Assembly: GCA_020442235.1 (NCBI GenBank)
Contig: JAGRKQ010000075.1
Span: 1,240 to 9,964, forward strand
Length of the DNA stretch: 8,725 nucleotides
Direction: 5' to 3'
DNA from: Hyphomicrobiaceae bacterium
Lineage (GTDB): Bacteria > Pseudomonadota > Alphaproteobacteria > Rhizobiales > MH13
Shown here: piece after piece, positions 1-7,420 of the stretch
Position numbering within the stretch: position 1 is the stretch's first letter
Layout: each line of letters begins with the position of its first letter
Program-made: the position numbers and the translations under genes
The notes under the pieces: model-generated
Databases searched by the model: none
Told to the model about the DNA's origin: nothing
The model's input: only the letters and a program-made list of their open reading frames with translations

Positions 1-1
1 C

Positions 2-577
2 ATGCTGCTGACGCGGCGGCTGGAACGGGCACGGGCCAAACCGCTCGGCTTCGTTGCCAGCGACTATGCGCTGGCCGTTTGGGGGCTTGGCGATCTTGGC
101 GCGCTGTTTGCTGCCGGAACGCCGACGCTCGATGCGCTCTTCGACGAAGACATGCTCGGCGACGACCTGGAAGCCTGGCTTGCCGAAAGCCACCTCCTGA
201 AGCGCTCCTTCCGGGCCACGGCGCTGATCTCGGGCCTTGTCGAAAAGCGTCACCCCGGCAAGGAGAAGACCGGGCGGCAGGTCACCGTTTCCACCGACCT
301 TGTCTATGACGTTCTGCGCCGGCACCAGCCCGATCACATCCTCCTCAAGGCGACCTGGCAGGACGCGGCGCGCGGTCTTCTCGACATCGCCCGCCTCGGC
401 GATATGCTGGCCCGCATCAAGGGAAGGATTCGCCATCAGCAGCTGGAGCGGGTTTCCCCGCTCTCGGTTCCGATCCTGCTCGACATCGGCAAGGAACCGA
501 TCCACGGCGAAGGGCGCGAGAGCGTGTTGATGGATGCCGAGCGGCTGCTTGAGGAAGCGGCCGGGTCCGGCGAATGA
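2..577 (+). CDS. Ligase-associated Lhr-like DEXH-box DNA helicase, C-terminal part (5' end outside window)
   Basis: This frame is open from the window edge and supplies only the last 191 residues of a much larger protein, since helicases of this family run to about 800 residues. The visible part carries no DEAD/H or Walker motif; those lie upstream. It reads like the C-terminal domain of ligase-associated DEXH helicases: a stretch containing LGFVASDYALAVWG near the start, then KRSFRATALISGLVEKRHPG (about residues 67-86), KTGRQVTVSTDLVYDVLRRH, and a terminal SPLSVPILLDIGKEPIHGE segment. The family is a superfamily-2 helicase encoded with an ATP-dependent DNA ligase, an exonuclease and PdeM, and is thought to act in DNA damage repair in the cytoplasm. 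Its stop overlaps the next gene's ATG in an ATGA, supporting translational coupling with PdeM. The first ATG at position 2 is an internal methionine, not the true start. Identity rests on recalled family sequence, strengthened by the neighbouring pdeM. Confidence 0.88.
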   Translation: MLLTRRLERARAKPLGFVASDYALAVWGLGDLGALFAAGTPTLDALFDEDMLGDDLEAWLAESHLLKRSFRATALISGLVEKRHPGKEKTGRQVTVSTDLVYDVLRRHQPDHILLKATWQDAARGLLDIARLGDMLARIKGRIRHQQLERVSPLSVPILLDIGKEPIHGEGRESVLMDAERLLEEAAGSGE

Positions 578-1332
578 GAGGAAACACAAACGTGCAGCAG
601 GCCGAGGCGAAGCGACAGGAGGAAGGGACAACAGCCTGCGCCTTCCAGATCGGCGGCCTCGATGCTTTTGCCGAACCCTGCGGCGCGCTCGTCCTGCCGA
701 AGCCCGGCCTTCTTGTCGTCTCCGACCTGCATCTGGAAAAGGGAGCGGCCTTCGCCCGCCGCGGCCAGCCGCTGCCCCCCTATGATACGGCGGCAACGCT
801 CGACCGGCTGGAGGCGGCCGCCCGCCGCCATCAGCCGAAGATGATCGTGGCGCTGGGCGACAGTTTTCACGACCTGCACGGCGAAAGCGGGCTCGATACC
901 GATGACCGCGAGCGGCTGAAACGCCTCGTTGCCGCGACCGGCCGCTTCATCTGGATTTCCGGCAATCACGACCCGGAAGCCCCGCAGGATCTTGGCGGCG
1001 AGGCGCATGAGACCCTGGAGATCGACGGGCTCAGCTTCCGGCACGAACCGACGCACGATCCCGCCCCCGGCAGCATCGAGCTTTGCGGGCATCTGCACCC
1101 TGCCGCCGTGGTGCGCATGCCGGGCGCAAGCGCGCGCCGGCCCTGTTTTGCCGGCGATCACAGGCGGCTGATGCTGCCGGCCTATGGCGCTTATGCGGGC
1201 GGGTTGTCGCTCTCCCATCCCGCCTTTGACGGGCTGTTTTCCGCGAGGGGCTTTTATTGCATCGCGCTCGGGCGCAGCCGCGCCTACCGGGTCGATCCAA
1301 GGCTTGTCGCCGGGGCGCCGCGCCGGCGCTGA
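574..1332 (+). CDS. pdeM: Ligase-associated DNA damage response endonuclease PdeM (calcineurin-like metallophosphoesterase)
   Basis: This 252-residue protein is a two-metal phosphoesterase of the calcineurin-like fold, predicted to cut DNA in the ligase-associated repair pathway in the cytoplasm. All metal-binding motifs are present in order: DLH at residues 51-53 (in SDLHLEKG), GDSFHD at 95-100, GNHD at 130-133, a histidine in RHEP at 157, and GHLHP at 172-176. The C-terminal LMLPAYGAYAGGL block (about 199-211) is also typical of PdeM. Length matches the family. The ATG at 574 overlaps the helicase stop, but an in-frame GTG at 592 (codon 7) has the better ribosome-binding site, AGAGGA at 578-583 with an 8-base gap. 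The true start may therefore be 592, giving 246 residues; the first 20 or so residues are polar and not conserved in style. The gene ends 10 bp from the convergent TIGR02186 gene. Catalytic competence is inferred from intact motifs. Confidence 0.93.
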   Translation: MRGNTNVQQAEAKRQEEGTTACAFQIGGLDAFAEPCGALVLPKPGLLVVSDLHLEKGAAFARRGQPLPPYDTAATLDRLEAAARRHQPKMIVALGDSFHDLHGESGLDTDDRERLKRLVAATGRFIWISGNHDPEAPQDLGGEAHETLEIDGLSFRHEPTHDPAPGSIELCGHLHPAAVVRMPGASARRPCFAGDHRRLMLPAYGAYAGGLSLSHPAFDGLFSARGFYCIALGRSRAYRVDPRLVAGAPRRR

Positions 1333-1342
1333 AATCTGCCCT

Positions 1343-2104
1343 TCAGTCGCGGCGGAAGACGACGCCGCCGATCCAGCCGACCATCACCGACAACACAACC
1401 GCGACGATGCCGTAAAGCAGCGGCTGCTGGCGCGAAACGTCGAAGGCCAGTTCCTCGATGCCGGTCTTGACCACCTCGAAGCTGGCGACATCGGTCGCCA
1501 GAAGCACCCCGCCGGCAAAGAGATAGGCCCTGACCGTATAGAGCCCGTCGGGGGTGTCCGCAGGAAGATGCAGGCGCGCCTGGAGAATGCCTTCCATCGG
1601 ATAGGCAATGGCGCGCGGTTCGTCGACATAAAGCCCCTCAGAGCGGCGAAGGCGCACCAGCGCGCTGCGGAACAGCTCCACTTCTTCCGGGCCCGCATCC
1701 CCCGCGGCGGAGCGGTCCAGAACCACCCGGTCGGAGCCCAGACCGAAGCGTTCGCGCACGGCATCATTGGTGATGTCGCGCACGGGACGGTTGGACAGGG
1801 TCGCGAAATAGGACGGGACGGAGCGGAACACCTCGCTGGCCCGGTTGATCCACAATTGCAGGATTTCGTCCTTGCGGCGCACGACCAGATCGGCCGGCGG
1901 CCCCGCGACGGTGACCACGACGTCATAGTCGGCGGCACGCGCCACCGTTGCCCGGTCGCGGCGGATGGCGCCAAAAAGGCCGATGTCGATGCCGTTGAAA
2001 TTGGACGAGATCGCCACTTCGTCCTGCGAGGCGAAGATGCGCAGGTCCTCGGCAAGGGCGGTGCCCGGCAGGAGCAGAAGGACGACGGCGAAGAGCGCGC
2101 GCAT
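1343..2104 (-). CDS. TIGR02186-family alphaproteobacterial membrane-anchored protein of unknown function
   Basis: This 253-residue protein has an N-terminal signal peptide (hydrophobic residues 3-18, cleavage likely after ALA at 18) and a single C-terminal membrane segment at about 229-249 followed by a short basic tail (RRD). The body should therefore lie in the periplasm, anchored in the inner membrane. The start of the mature part, SQDEVAISSNFNGIDIGLFG (about 26-45), matches the style of the TIGR02186/Alph_Pro_TM family; later blocks include PPADLVVRRKDEILQLWIN and RAIAYPMEGILQARLHLP. No enzymatic motif is seen and the mature protein has no cysteine. The ATG lies 9 bp after the stop of the upstream TauE/SafE permease gene, so the two are almost certainly one operon. 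Members of this family are recurrent partners of TauE/SafE permeases in Rhizobiales, which suggests an accessory role in export, but no biochemical function is established. Family call fairly sure; role unknown. Confidence 0.85.
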   Translation of the reverse strand: MRALFAVVLLLLPGTALAEDLRIFASQDEVAISSNFNGIDIGLFGAIRRDRATVARAADYDVVVTVAGPPADLVVRRKDEILQLWINRASEVFRSVPSYFATLSNRPVRDITNDAVRERFGLGSDRVVLDRSAAGDAGPEEVELFRSALVRLRRSEGLYVDEPRAIAYPMEGILQARLHLPADTPDGLYTVRAYLFAGGVLLATDVASFEVVKTGIEELAFDVSRQQPLLYGIVAVVLSVMVGWIGGVVFRRD

Positions 2105-2113
2105 GCCGGTGCC

Positions 2114-3034
2114 TCACATGGCCAGCGGCGCGACCGAATACAGTTCGGCCGGTTGCAGGACGAGGTTGACCCCGAAGCGCAGGGCGACGGCAAGAATGAG
2201 CAGCGCCAGCAAAAGACGCAGCTGTTCGCCGCGCATCTTCTGGCCGAAGGAAGCGCCGAACTGCGCGCCGATCACCCCGCCCACCATCAGGATCAGGCCG
2301 AGGATGATGTCGACGGACTGGTTGGTGACCGCATGCAGCAGCGTTGCCACCGCCATGGTCACGAGGATCTGCAACAGCGAGGTGCCGATGACGATGTTGG
2401 TCGGCACCCTCAGGAGATAGATGAGCGCCGGCACCAGGATGAAGCCGCCGCCGATGCCGAGCACCGAGCCAAGAAAGCCGATGCTCGCCCCGATCAGGAT
2501 GACCGGGATGACGGAGATATAAAGCCGCGAGCGCTTGAAACGCATCTTGAAGGGCAGCTTGTGAATGAAGTTGTGCTGGCCCGGTTCGCGCATCGAGGCG
2601 CTGACACCGGCGCGCGTCTTGGCCAGAGCGCGCAGGGATTCGAGCAGCATCAACCCGCCGATCAGGCCCAGAAACAGCATGTAGGAGACCGAGATCACGA
2701 GATCGAGCTGGCCGGCGGCGCGCAGCAGCCCGAACACCCAAACGCCGCTCGCCGACCCGACCGAACCAGCGACCAGAAGCACGCCGGCGAGTTTCACATC
2801 AACGGCCTTGCGGCGGAAATAATTGAGGACGCCGGAGGTCGAAGACGCCACGATCTGCGGCGTCACGGTCGCCACCGCAACCGAAGGCGGAATGCCGGAA
2901 AAGATCAAAAGCGGCGTCAACAGAAAACCGCCGCCGACGCCGAACATGCCGGAAATGAAACCGACAGCGGCGCCCATGCCCAGGATGAGCAGGACGCTGA
3001 CCGGCAATTCGGCAATGGGCAGGTAGATCTGCAC
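2114..3034 (-). CDS. Sulfite exporter TauE/SafE family membrane permease
   Basis: This 306-residue inner-membrane protein is very hydrophobic and shows the two-fold internal repeat of the TauE/SafE family. The first repeat has GFISGMFGVGGGFLLTPLLI (residues 25-44) followed by the IPPSVAVAT turn. The second has GFLGSVLGIGGGFILVPALI (186-205) followed by VPTNIVIGTSLLQI. A basic cytoplasmic loop (about 139-170, with HKLPFKMRFKRSR) separates the halves. Around eight membrane segments are expected. Family members are proposed exporters of sulfite, sulfoacetate or related organosulfur anions; the substrate here cannot be read from sequence. The start is a GTG at 3034, chosen because MQIYLPIAEL is the usual beginning of rhizobial homologues. 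The ribosome-binding site is weak. The gene is first in a two-gene operon with the TIGR02186 protein and is separated from podJ by a hairpin, so it probably has its own promoter. Confidence 0.92.
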   Translation of the reverse strand: MQIYLPIAELPVSVLLILGMGAAVGFISGMFGVGGGFLLTPLLIFSGIPPSVAVATVTPQIVASSTSGVLNYFRRKAVDVKLAGVLLVAGSVGSASGVWVFGLLRAAGQLDLVISVSYMLFLGLIGGLMLLESLRALAKTRAGVSASMREPGQHNFIHKLPFKMRFKRSRLYISVIPVILIGASIGFLGSVLGIGGGFILVPALIYLLRVPTNIVIGTSLLQILVTMAVATLLHAVTNQSVDIILGLILMVGGVIGAQFGASFGQKMRGEQLRLLLALLILAVALRFGVNLVLQPAELYSVAPLAM

Positions 3035-3069
3035 GGCAGGCTCAAGGTTTCGCGACGGGGTTCCAAGCC

Positions 3070-3098
3070 GTCATCGCGCCCTTTGCCAGCAAGGTCAA
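3070..3098 (-). promoter_or_regulatory. Weak candidate sigma-70-type promoter for the tauE/safE operon
   Basis: On the minus strand a TTGACC hexamer (plus 3093-3098) is followed after 17 bases by GATGAC (plus 3070-3075), about 35 bases before the GTG start. The -35 is good and the -10 poor. The placement between the podJ hairpin and the permease gene is sensible, but a chance match is possible. Confidence 0.3.
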
Positions 3099-3110
3099 TG
3101 CGATTGAAGC

Positions 3111-3139
3111 CGCAAGGCCGGCATCGAGCCGGCCTTGCG
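3111..3139 (-). terminator. Strong hairpin after podJ, probable transcription terminator
   Basis: A perfect 12-bp inverted repeat, CGCAAGGCCGGC (3111-3122) and GCCGGCCTTGCG (3128-3139), encloses a 5-base loop. If C3110 bulges out, three further pairs (AAG 3107-3109 with CTT 3140-3142) extend the stem to 15 bp. It lies 11 bases past the podJ stop on the minus strand. The following minus-strand sequence, CTTCAATCGCATT, is only weakly T-rich, so termination may be partial, Rho-assisted, or the hairpin may mainly stabilise the podJ transcript. Confidence 0.65.
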
Positions 3140-3150
3140 CTTGTGTCGGA

Positions 3151-6100
3151 TCAGCGGTTTGCGCCGGCAAGAACGTCAAGGAGCTGCTGGTCGACGCTGC
3201 CGGTTTCGGCAAGACCGGCCGCCCTCTGGAAGGCCCGCACGGCCTCGACCGTCTGCGGGCCGGAGACGCCATCGGCCGGGCCGGGCGTATAGCCGCGCTG
3301 GGCGAGGAGTTCCTGGGCCCGGCGGATCAGTTCCGGCGTGTCGGCGGTGGCGGCACGGGTCGGACCGTCCTCCCAGCCGCCTGCCGGCGGATCGACCTCG
3401 ATGGAGGCACGGGCGACCGGCACCGGGCTCCAGCGTTCGACGCGCGCCTGGGCCAGGGCCAGGGTTTCGGGGCTGATGGCCGCGGCCACCTCGTCGCGCT
3501 TGTCGCCGGCATCGGCATCGCCGGCGATCGCCGCGAGCGCGAACCAGATGTAGCTTTCCACCAGATCCTGCTCGACGCCGAGGCCCTTGGCGTAAAGAAC
3601 GCCGAGATTGAACTGGCTGTCACCGAGGCCGCGATTGGCCGCTTCGGTGAACCAGTGCGCGGCAGCGGCAAAATCCGGGCCGCCATTGATGCCTTCGGCA
3701 GAGAGGACGGCAAGGTTGTGCATCGCCTTGGGATTGCCGGCCTCTGCCGCAATCGCATACCAGCTTGCCGCCATCTGCGGATTGCGCGGAACGCCGTTGC
3801 CGCGCTCATAGAGGCTGCCGAGACGGTAGGCGGCCGGTGCCAGACCGGCTTCGGCCCCGCGGGCATACCAGAGCGCCGCTTCGCCAAGATCCTGCGGCAC
3901 GAAGCGCCCTTCGGTGTAGCGGGTGGCGATCTCGAAGGCCGCCGCCGGGTCGCCGGACACGGCCGCAACACGCAGGCGCAGCGGGCCGATCGCTTCGGGA
4001 AGCTCGCCGGGTGTGCCGAGGCTCGTCGTCAGTTCTTCCGGCACCGGAAGGGCGGCGGTCTCGACCGCGGCCGCCGGCTCGGCGGTCGTCACATCGGCGG
4101 CCGGTTCCTCGCCCTGCGGCGTGAAGCGCGCATCCGTGGCGGCTTCTTCCACCGGAGCCGGCTGACTCAAAGGATCGGTTTCGGCTGCCGCTTCCGGAGC
4201 CGTTGCAGGCGGCACGGTTTCGCCGCCGACAACGCGCACATCGCGTTCGGGAGCATCCTGCGGCGCAGCGGCCTCTTCATCGGGCGCCGTTTCGGGCGTT
4301 GCGGTCCCGGCAGAGGGTTCGACCGGCGCCTCCATTGCCGGCAGTTCGGCAACGGGCTCATCGGACGGCGAGAGCGGCATGAAGATGGCGTAGGTGCCGG
4401 CGGCGATCGCCAGCACGGACGCGGCAATCAGCAGCGGACGAAGACGCGAGCCGGCGGGCTTGTCCGCCTTCTTTTCCGCCTTCTTGCCGGCAGGTTTGGT
4501 TTCGGCTTTCTTCGCCGCCGGATTGACGGCCATGCCATCGGGTTCGGTAATGCGGATTTCCGGCTTCTTGCCCTGCGCCTGCGCCGCTTCGGCGGCTGCC
4601 TGCTGGGCGGCACGGCGGGCGGCGGCGATGAAGCTTGCCTTCTGCTTGTTGGCGTCACGCTGCGGCATCACCGGCGCGGCCTTGCGGGAAGCCCGCTCCA
4701 GCGCCTCGGCGGCGGGCGAACGCATGCCAGCGGGCGGCGTCGCAAAGGCGGGCCCTGCCGGCTCGGGCGCCGGGGCCGGGGCGACGACTTCCGGTTCCTG
4801 TTCGGCAACGGCGGCCTCGACGAGACGTGCCACGTCGAAGCTCTCATCGCCGGCGGCCGGATCAATTCCGGCCAACGCTTCAAAGTCGCCTTCAGGCAGA
4901 TCGGGAAGATCGAGATCGGGCAGTTCGGCCACTTTCGCGGCCTGTGCCGGACGGGTCATGACCGGTTGTGCCGGGGTGGGCTCATCCTCGTCGTCATAGC
5001 CGGCGCCGACCAGCGCCTCGGCGACGCTGTCGCGCATCGCATTGGCGGCAACGTCATCGGATTCCAGCGCTTCCAGGCGGTGCACGACCGTCTGCATGGT
5101 GGTCTGGAGACCGGACAGAACGTCCAGCATGCGGTTGCCGGAATCGGTGTGCTGGTCGCGGATCGTCATCAGATCGTTGCGCAGCGTGCCCATCGGCTCG
5201 GCATTGACGTCGCCGATCTGGTCGAGCCGCGAGACGATGGAATTCATCTGGGTCTCGATCTCGCCGATGGCGGCCATGTCGCGGCTGTTGCGGGCGGTCT
5301 CGATGCGTTCGGCGAGGTCGTGGATCTGCTTCTGAACCACGGCCTGAAGCGCCTCGGCCCCAGACTGGGTGACACCGGTGGCGCGCAGGGCCTCGATCTC
5401 GCGGCGGAGCGCGGCGATTTCCTGCGGCGCAACCTCGCCCGCCTGGGTCTGGCGCTGAATCAGCCCGGCAATGCGCTTTTCCAGCTGCTCGATCGCCGCC
5501 GGAGCGAAGACCGCCTGACCGACCTTGCCGGACAGGGTGTCGAATTTCTCATGCAGCGCCTGCATCGCCGGCGGGTTGAGCCCCTGCCGCGCCACGTCCT
5601 CGATCTTCTGGCCAAGCTGGCCGATCTCGCTGGAGAGGCGTTCCTGGAAGGCTTCCCAGCGGCGCACATCCTCGTTCTGGCGGCTTGACTGCTGCTCGAC
5701 GAGGCGTTCCACGCGCTGCGCCAGACCATGAACGACGCTTGCCAGTTCCCGGCTGCCGGCTTCGGTCGCAAGGCCGTTGACGCGCTCGGAGAGTTCCAGA
5801 AGCCCGCGCTCCAGATCGCGCATCGGCATCGATGCGGCCAGCGCATCGACCCGGCGCGCCAAAGCCGCCACCTGGGAGACGATTTCCGGATTGGAGGCGG
5901 CAATCGCCGAAACATCGTCAAGGCGGCGCTGCAGATCGTCGAGGCGTTCCTGTAGGCGCGCATGCACCGGCGCGAGTTCGGCAATGCCTTCGATGCGGCG
6001 GCTCAGATCGGCGAGCGCATTCGGATTGACCGAACCGTCGCGCACCGTGGCATCGAGGCGGTCGAAGCGCTGATTGATCTCGCCAAGACGGCGGTCGAGT

Positions 6101-7401
6101 TCCAGCGCTCCGCTGGAAGCGTTGGAGATCTGGCCGATGCGTTCCTTGATGTCGGCCAGCGTGGCGACCAGCGCGTCGGGGCGGGCCGCCTGCTCGGCAA
6201 GATCGCTGATGCGCGATTCCAGCGAGACCAGCCGCTCCACCACAGCGGCGAGCGCATCGCCGGTCTGTTCGCTCGATCCCTTGCGGGCGAGCGCGGAAAC
6301 TTCTTCCAAAGCGCGGGCCAGCGCCTGCGGATCATGGCCGCCCTGACCGCGCTCGATGCGCTCGGTCAGCGCCTTCATCTCGGCCAGCGCCGCGCGGGTC
6401 GATTCCTGGCCGGCCTGCTCGATGCGGTCCATGGCATCGCGCAGATCGTTCACGTCGGTGTAAAGCTGGTCGATCTTGGTGTCGGCGATGCCGTGCACCT
6501 TGAGCGCCTCGAGACGCTCCAGAACCGAACTGTAACCCTCTTCCAGCGCCGAGATGGCATCCGCCGTCGGCATCTGGGAAATCGCCTGGCGCAGAAGGGC
6601 GACGTCGCCCTCGATGCGCTGGATGGCGCCGGTGGCGGGAACCTGTTCGCTCAGATGCTCGATCCGCTCGCCCAGCCGGGGGAGTTCGCCGGCCATGGAA
6701 CGGCCGATCTCGACAGACTGCTCGGCGGTGCCGCGAATGTCGTCGATCATCCGCGACAGGCGCGCGACCTCGTCGACGAGGTCGGAAGTGCCGCGCGGCG
6801 CAGCCGCCGGAGCGACCGGGGCCGCCGATGCCGGCACAGCCTGAGCCGCCTGAGGCTGGGCTGGCTGGCCATCGAAATCAAGGCGATGCTTCTGGGCGCG
6901 AATCTGATCGGCAAGGCTCGCGGCCGGACGCTGAGGCTGCGGCTGCGGGGCCGCTTCCGGGGTCATGCCGGCACGGCGTTCCAGCGTCGACAGATCCTCG
7001 GAAAGGCGCGACAGGCGGGCCTCAAGACCGTCTTCGGAATTGCCGCCGCCGGATGGCTGTGCGGCGCGCGGCTGCGGCTGTGGCTGCGGCTGGCGCTGCG
7101 ATGCGGCTGCGGGAACATCGAGGGGAGCGACCTGTGGAGCATGGGCTGCCTGGGCACGCAAGGCCTGACGTTCCGGCGCGATCTGCGGATCGGGAGCGTA
7201 GACGGCCGCGCGGCGGGATTGTGCCGGAGCATCCTCGCGGGCCGGTTGCGGCGCCGGCATGCGCGGCTCACGCCGTTCGGCCACTGCCGGCTGCGCGGAA
7301 CCGCGCTCGCCGACGAGCTCGTCGAGCCAGTCGCCGATCGTTCTCTGCGAGCGTTGCCGCCCGGTGTTGCTGGATCCCCGGTCGTGCTGAGGCAGCGCCA
7401 T
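3151..7401 (-). CDS. podJ: PodJ-like polar localization factor: coiled coil, membrane segment, Sel1 repeats, peptidoglycan-binding domain
   Basis: This 1416-residue protein has the PodJ architecture. Residues 1-205 are polar and rich in Gln, Pro and Ala (two QPQPQP runs near 103-112 and 150-157), with a possible short helix RTIGDWLDELVGE near 20-32. Residues about 207-782 form a long coiled coil built of recurring L-x-x-R-I/V-x-x-L units. An acidic/proline-rich linker follows, then KASFIAAARRAAQQAA (about 917-932), a block recurrent in rhizobial PodJ proteins, and a Lys/Ala-rich stretch before one membrane segment (about 985-1008). The periplasmic part has an acidic linker, four Sel1-type repeats (about 1149-1290) and a peptidoglycan-binding-1 domain (about 1355-1412, with GYTPGPADGVSGPQT). 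PodJ organises the cell pole in Caulobacter and the growth pole in Agrobacterium. At 1416 residues it is longer than Caulobacter PodJ. The ATG at 7401 is the most upstream start and has only a weak GGGGA ahead of it. It is transcribed alone, divergently from merR. The architecture is clear; orthology and symbol are inferred. Confidence 0.85.
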   Translation of the reverse strand: MALPQHDRGSSNTGRQRSQRTIGDWLDELVGERGSAQPAVAERREPRMPAPQPAREDAPAQSRRAAVYAPDPQIAPERQALRAQAAHAPQVAPLDVPAAASQRQPQPQPQPRAAQPSGGGNSEDGLEARLSRLSEDLSTLERRAGMTPEAAPQPQPQRPAASLADQIRAQKHRLDFDGQPAQPQAAQAVPASAAPVAPAAAPRGTSDLVDEVARLSRMIDDIRGTAEQSVEIGRSMAGELPRLGERIEHLSEQVPATGAIQRIEGDVALLRQAISQMPTADAISALEEGYSSVLERLEALKVHGIADTKIDQLYTDVNDLRDAMDRIEQAGQESTRAALAEMKALTERIERGQGGHDPQALARALEEVSALARKGSSEQTGDALAAVVERLVSLESRISDLAEQAARPDALVATLADIKERIGQISNASSGALELDRRLGEINQRFDRLDATVRDGSVNPNALADLSRRIEGIAELAPVHARLQERLDDLQRRLDDVSAIAASNPEIVSQVAALARRVDALAASMPMRDLERGLLELSERVNGLATEAGSRELASVVHGLAQRVERLVEQQSSRQNEDVRRWEAFQERLSSEIGQLGQKIEDVARQGLNPPAMQALHEKFDTLSGKVGQAVFAPAAIEQLEKRIAGLIQRQTQAGEVAPQEIAALRREIEALRATGVTQSGAEALQAVVQKQIHDLAERIETARNSRDMAAIGEIETQMNSIVSRLDQIGDVNAEPMGTLRNDLMTIRDQHTDSGNRMLDVLSGLQTTMQTVVHRLEALESDDVAANAMRDSVAEALVGAGYDDEDEPTPAQPVMTRPAQAAKVAELPDLDLPDLPEGDFEALAGIDPAAGDESFDVARLVEAAVAEQEPEVVAPAPAPEPAGPAFATPPAGMRSPAAEALERASRKAAPVMPQRDANKQKASFIAAARRAAQQAAAEAAQAQGKKPEIRITEPDGMAVNPAAKKAETKPAGKKAEKKADKPAGSRLRPLLIAASVLAIAAGTYAIFMPLSPSDEPVAELPAMEAPVEPSAGTATPETAPDEEAAAPQDAPERDVRVVGGETVPPATAPEAAAETDPLSQPAPVEEAATDARFTPQGEEPAADVTTAEPAAAVETAALPVPEELTTSLGTPGELPEAIGPLRLRVAAVSGDPAAAFEIATRYTEGRFVPQDLGEAALWYARGAEAGLAPAAYRLGSLYERGNGVPRNPQMAASWYAIAAEAGNPKAMHNLAVLSAEGINGGPDFAAAAHWFTEAANRGLGDSQFNLGVLYAKGLGVEQDLVESYIWFALAAIAGDADAGDKRDEVAAAISPETLALAQARVERWSPVPVARASIEVDPPAGGWEDGPTRAATADTPELIRRAQELLAQRGYTPGPADGVSGPQTVEAVRAFQRAAGLAETGSVDQQLLDVLAGANR
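6928..6951 (-). repeat. Short GGCTGC-type hexamer repeat encoding a PQPQPQ run in podJ
   Basis: Three near-identical hexamers encode alternating Pro-Gln near residue 150 of the PodJ-like protein. It echoes the larger run at 7070-7099 and lies in a disordered N-terminal region. Confidence 0.55.
7070..7099 (-). repeat. Tandem hexanucleotide GGCTGC repeat encoding a Gln-Pro run in podJ
   Basis: Read on the plus strand, five consecutive hexamers (GGCTGC, GGCTGT, GGCTGC, GGCTGG, CGCTGC) form a slightly degraded tandem array. On the minus strand they encode alternating Gln and Pro at about residues 101-110 of the PodJ-like protein. Such in-frame hexamers can change copy number by slippage without breaking the frame. 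Confidence 0.7.
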
Positions 7402-7420
7402 ACCCGTCCCCGTTCCCTGT

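Noticed and set aside
436..1218. 260-codon minus-strand open frame opposite the helicase tail and pdeM
   Set aside because: The plus-strand frame carries the full set of metallophosphoesterase motifs, so this is its shadow.
1329..1346. CTGAA/TTCAG inverted repeat across the convergent stops of pdeM and the TIGR02186 gene as a bidirectional terminator
   Set aside because: Only five pairs with an 8-base loop and no T-tract on either side; too weak to call.
1184..3292. 702-codon plus-strand open frame
   Set aside because: It lies antisense to the tauE/safE and TIGR02186 genes, has biased Arg/His/Asp/Gln-rich composition with no domain, and is explained by the low stop frequency opposite GC-rich coding DNA.
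3655..5688. 677-codon plus-strand open frame rich in Gly and Arg
   Set aside because: Antisense to podJ; the low-complexity translation mirrors the Ala/Glu/Leu-rich coiled coil on the other strand. No ribosome-binding site or recognisable domain.
5000..6800. Repeated L-x-x-R-I/V-x-x-L blocks in podJ as DNA-level tandem repeats
   Set aside because: The periodicity is at protein level (coiled-coil heptads); the codons differ, so I do not see a nucleotide repeat.
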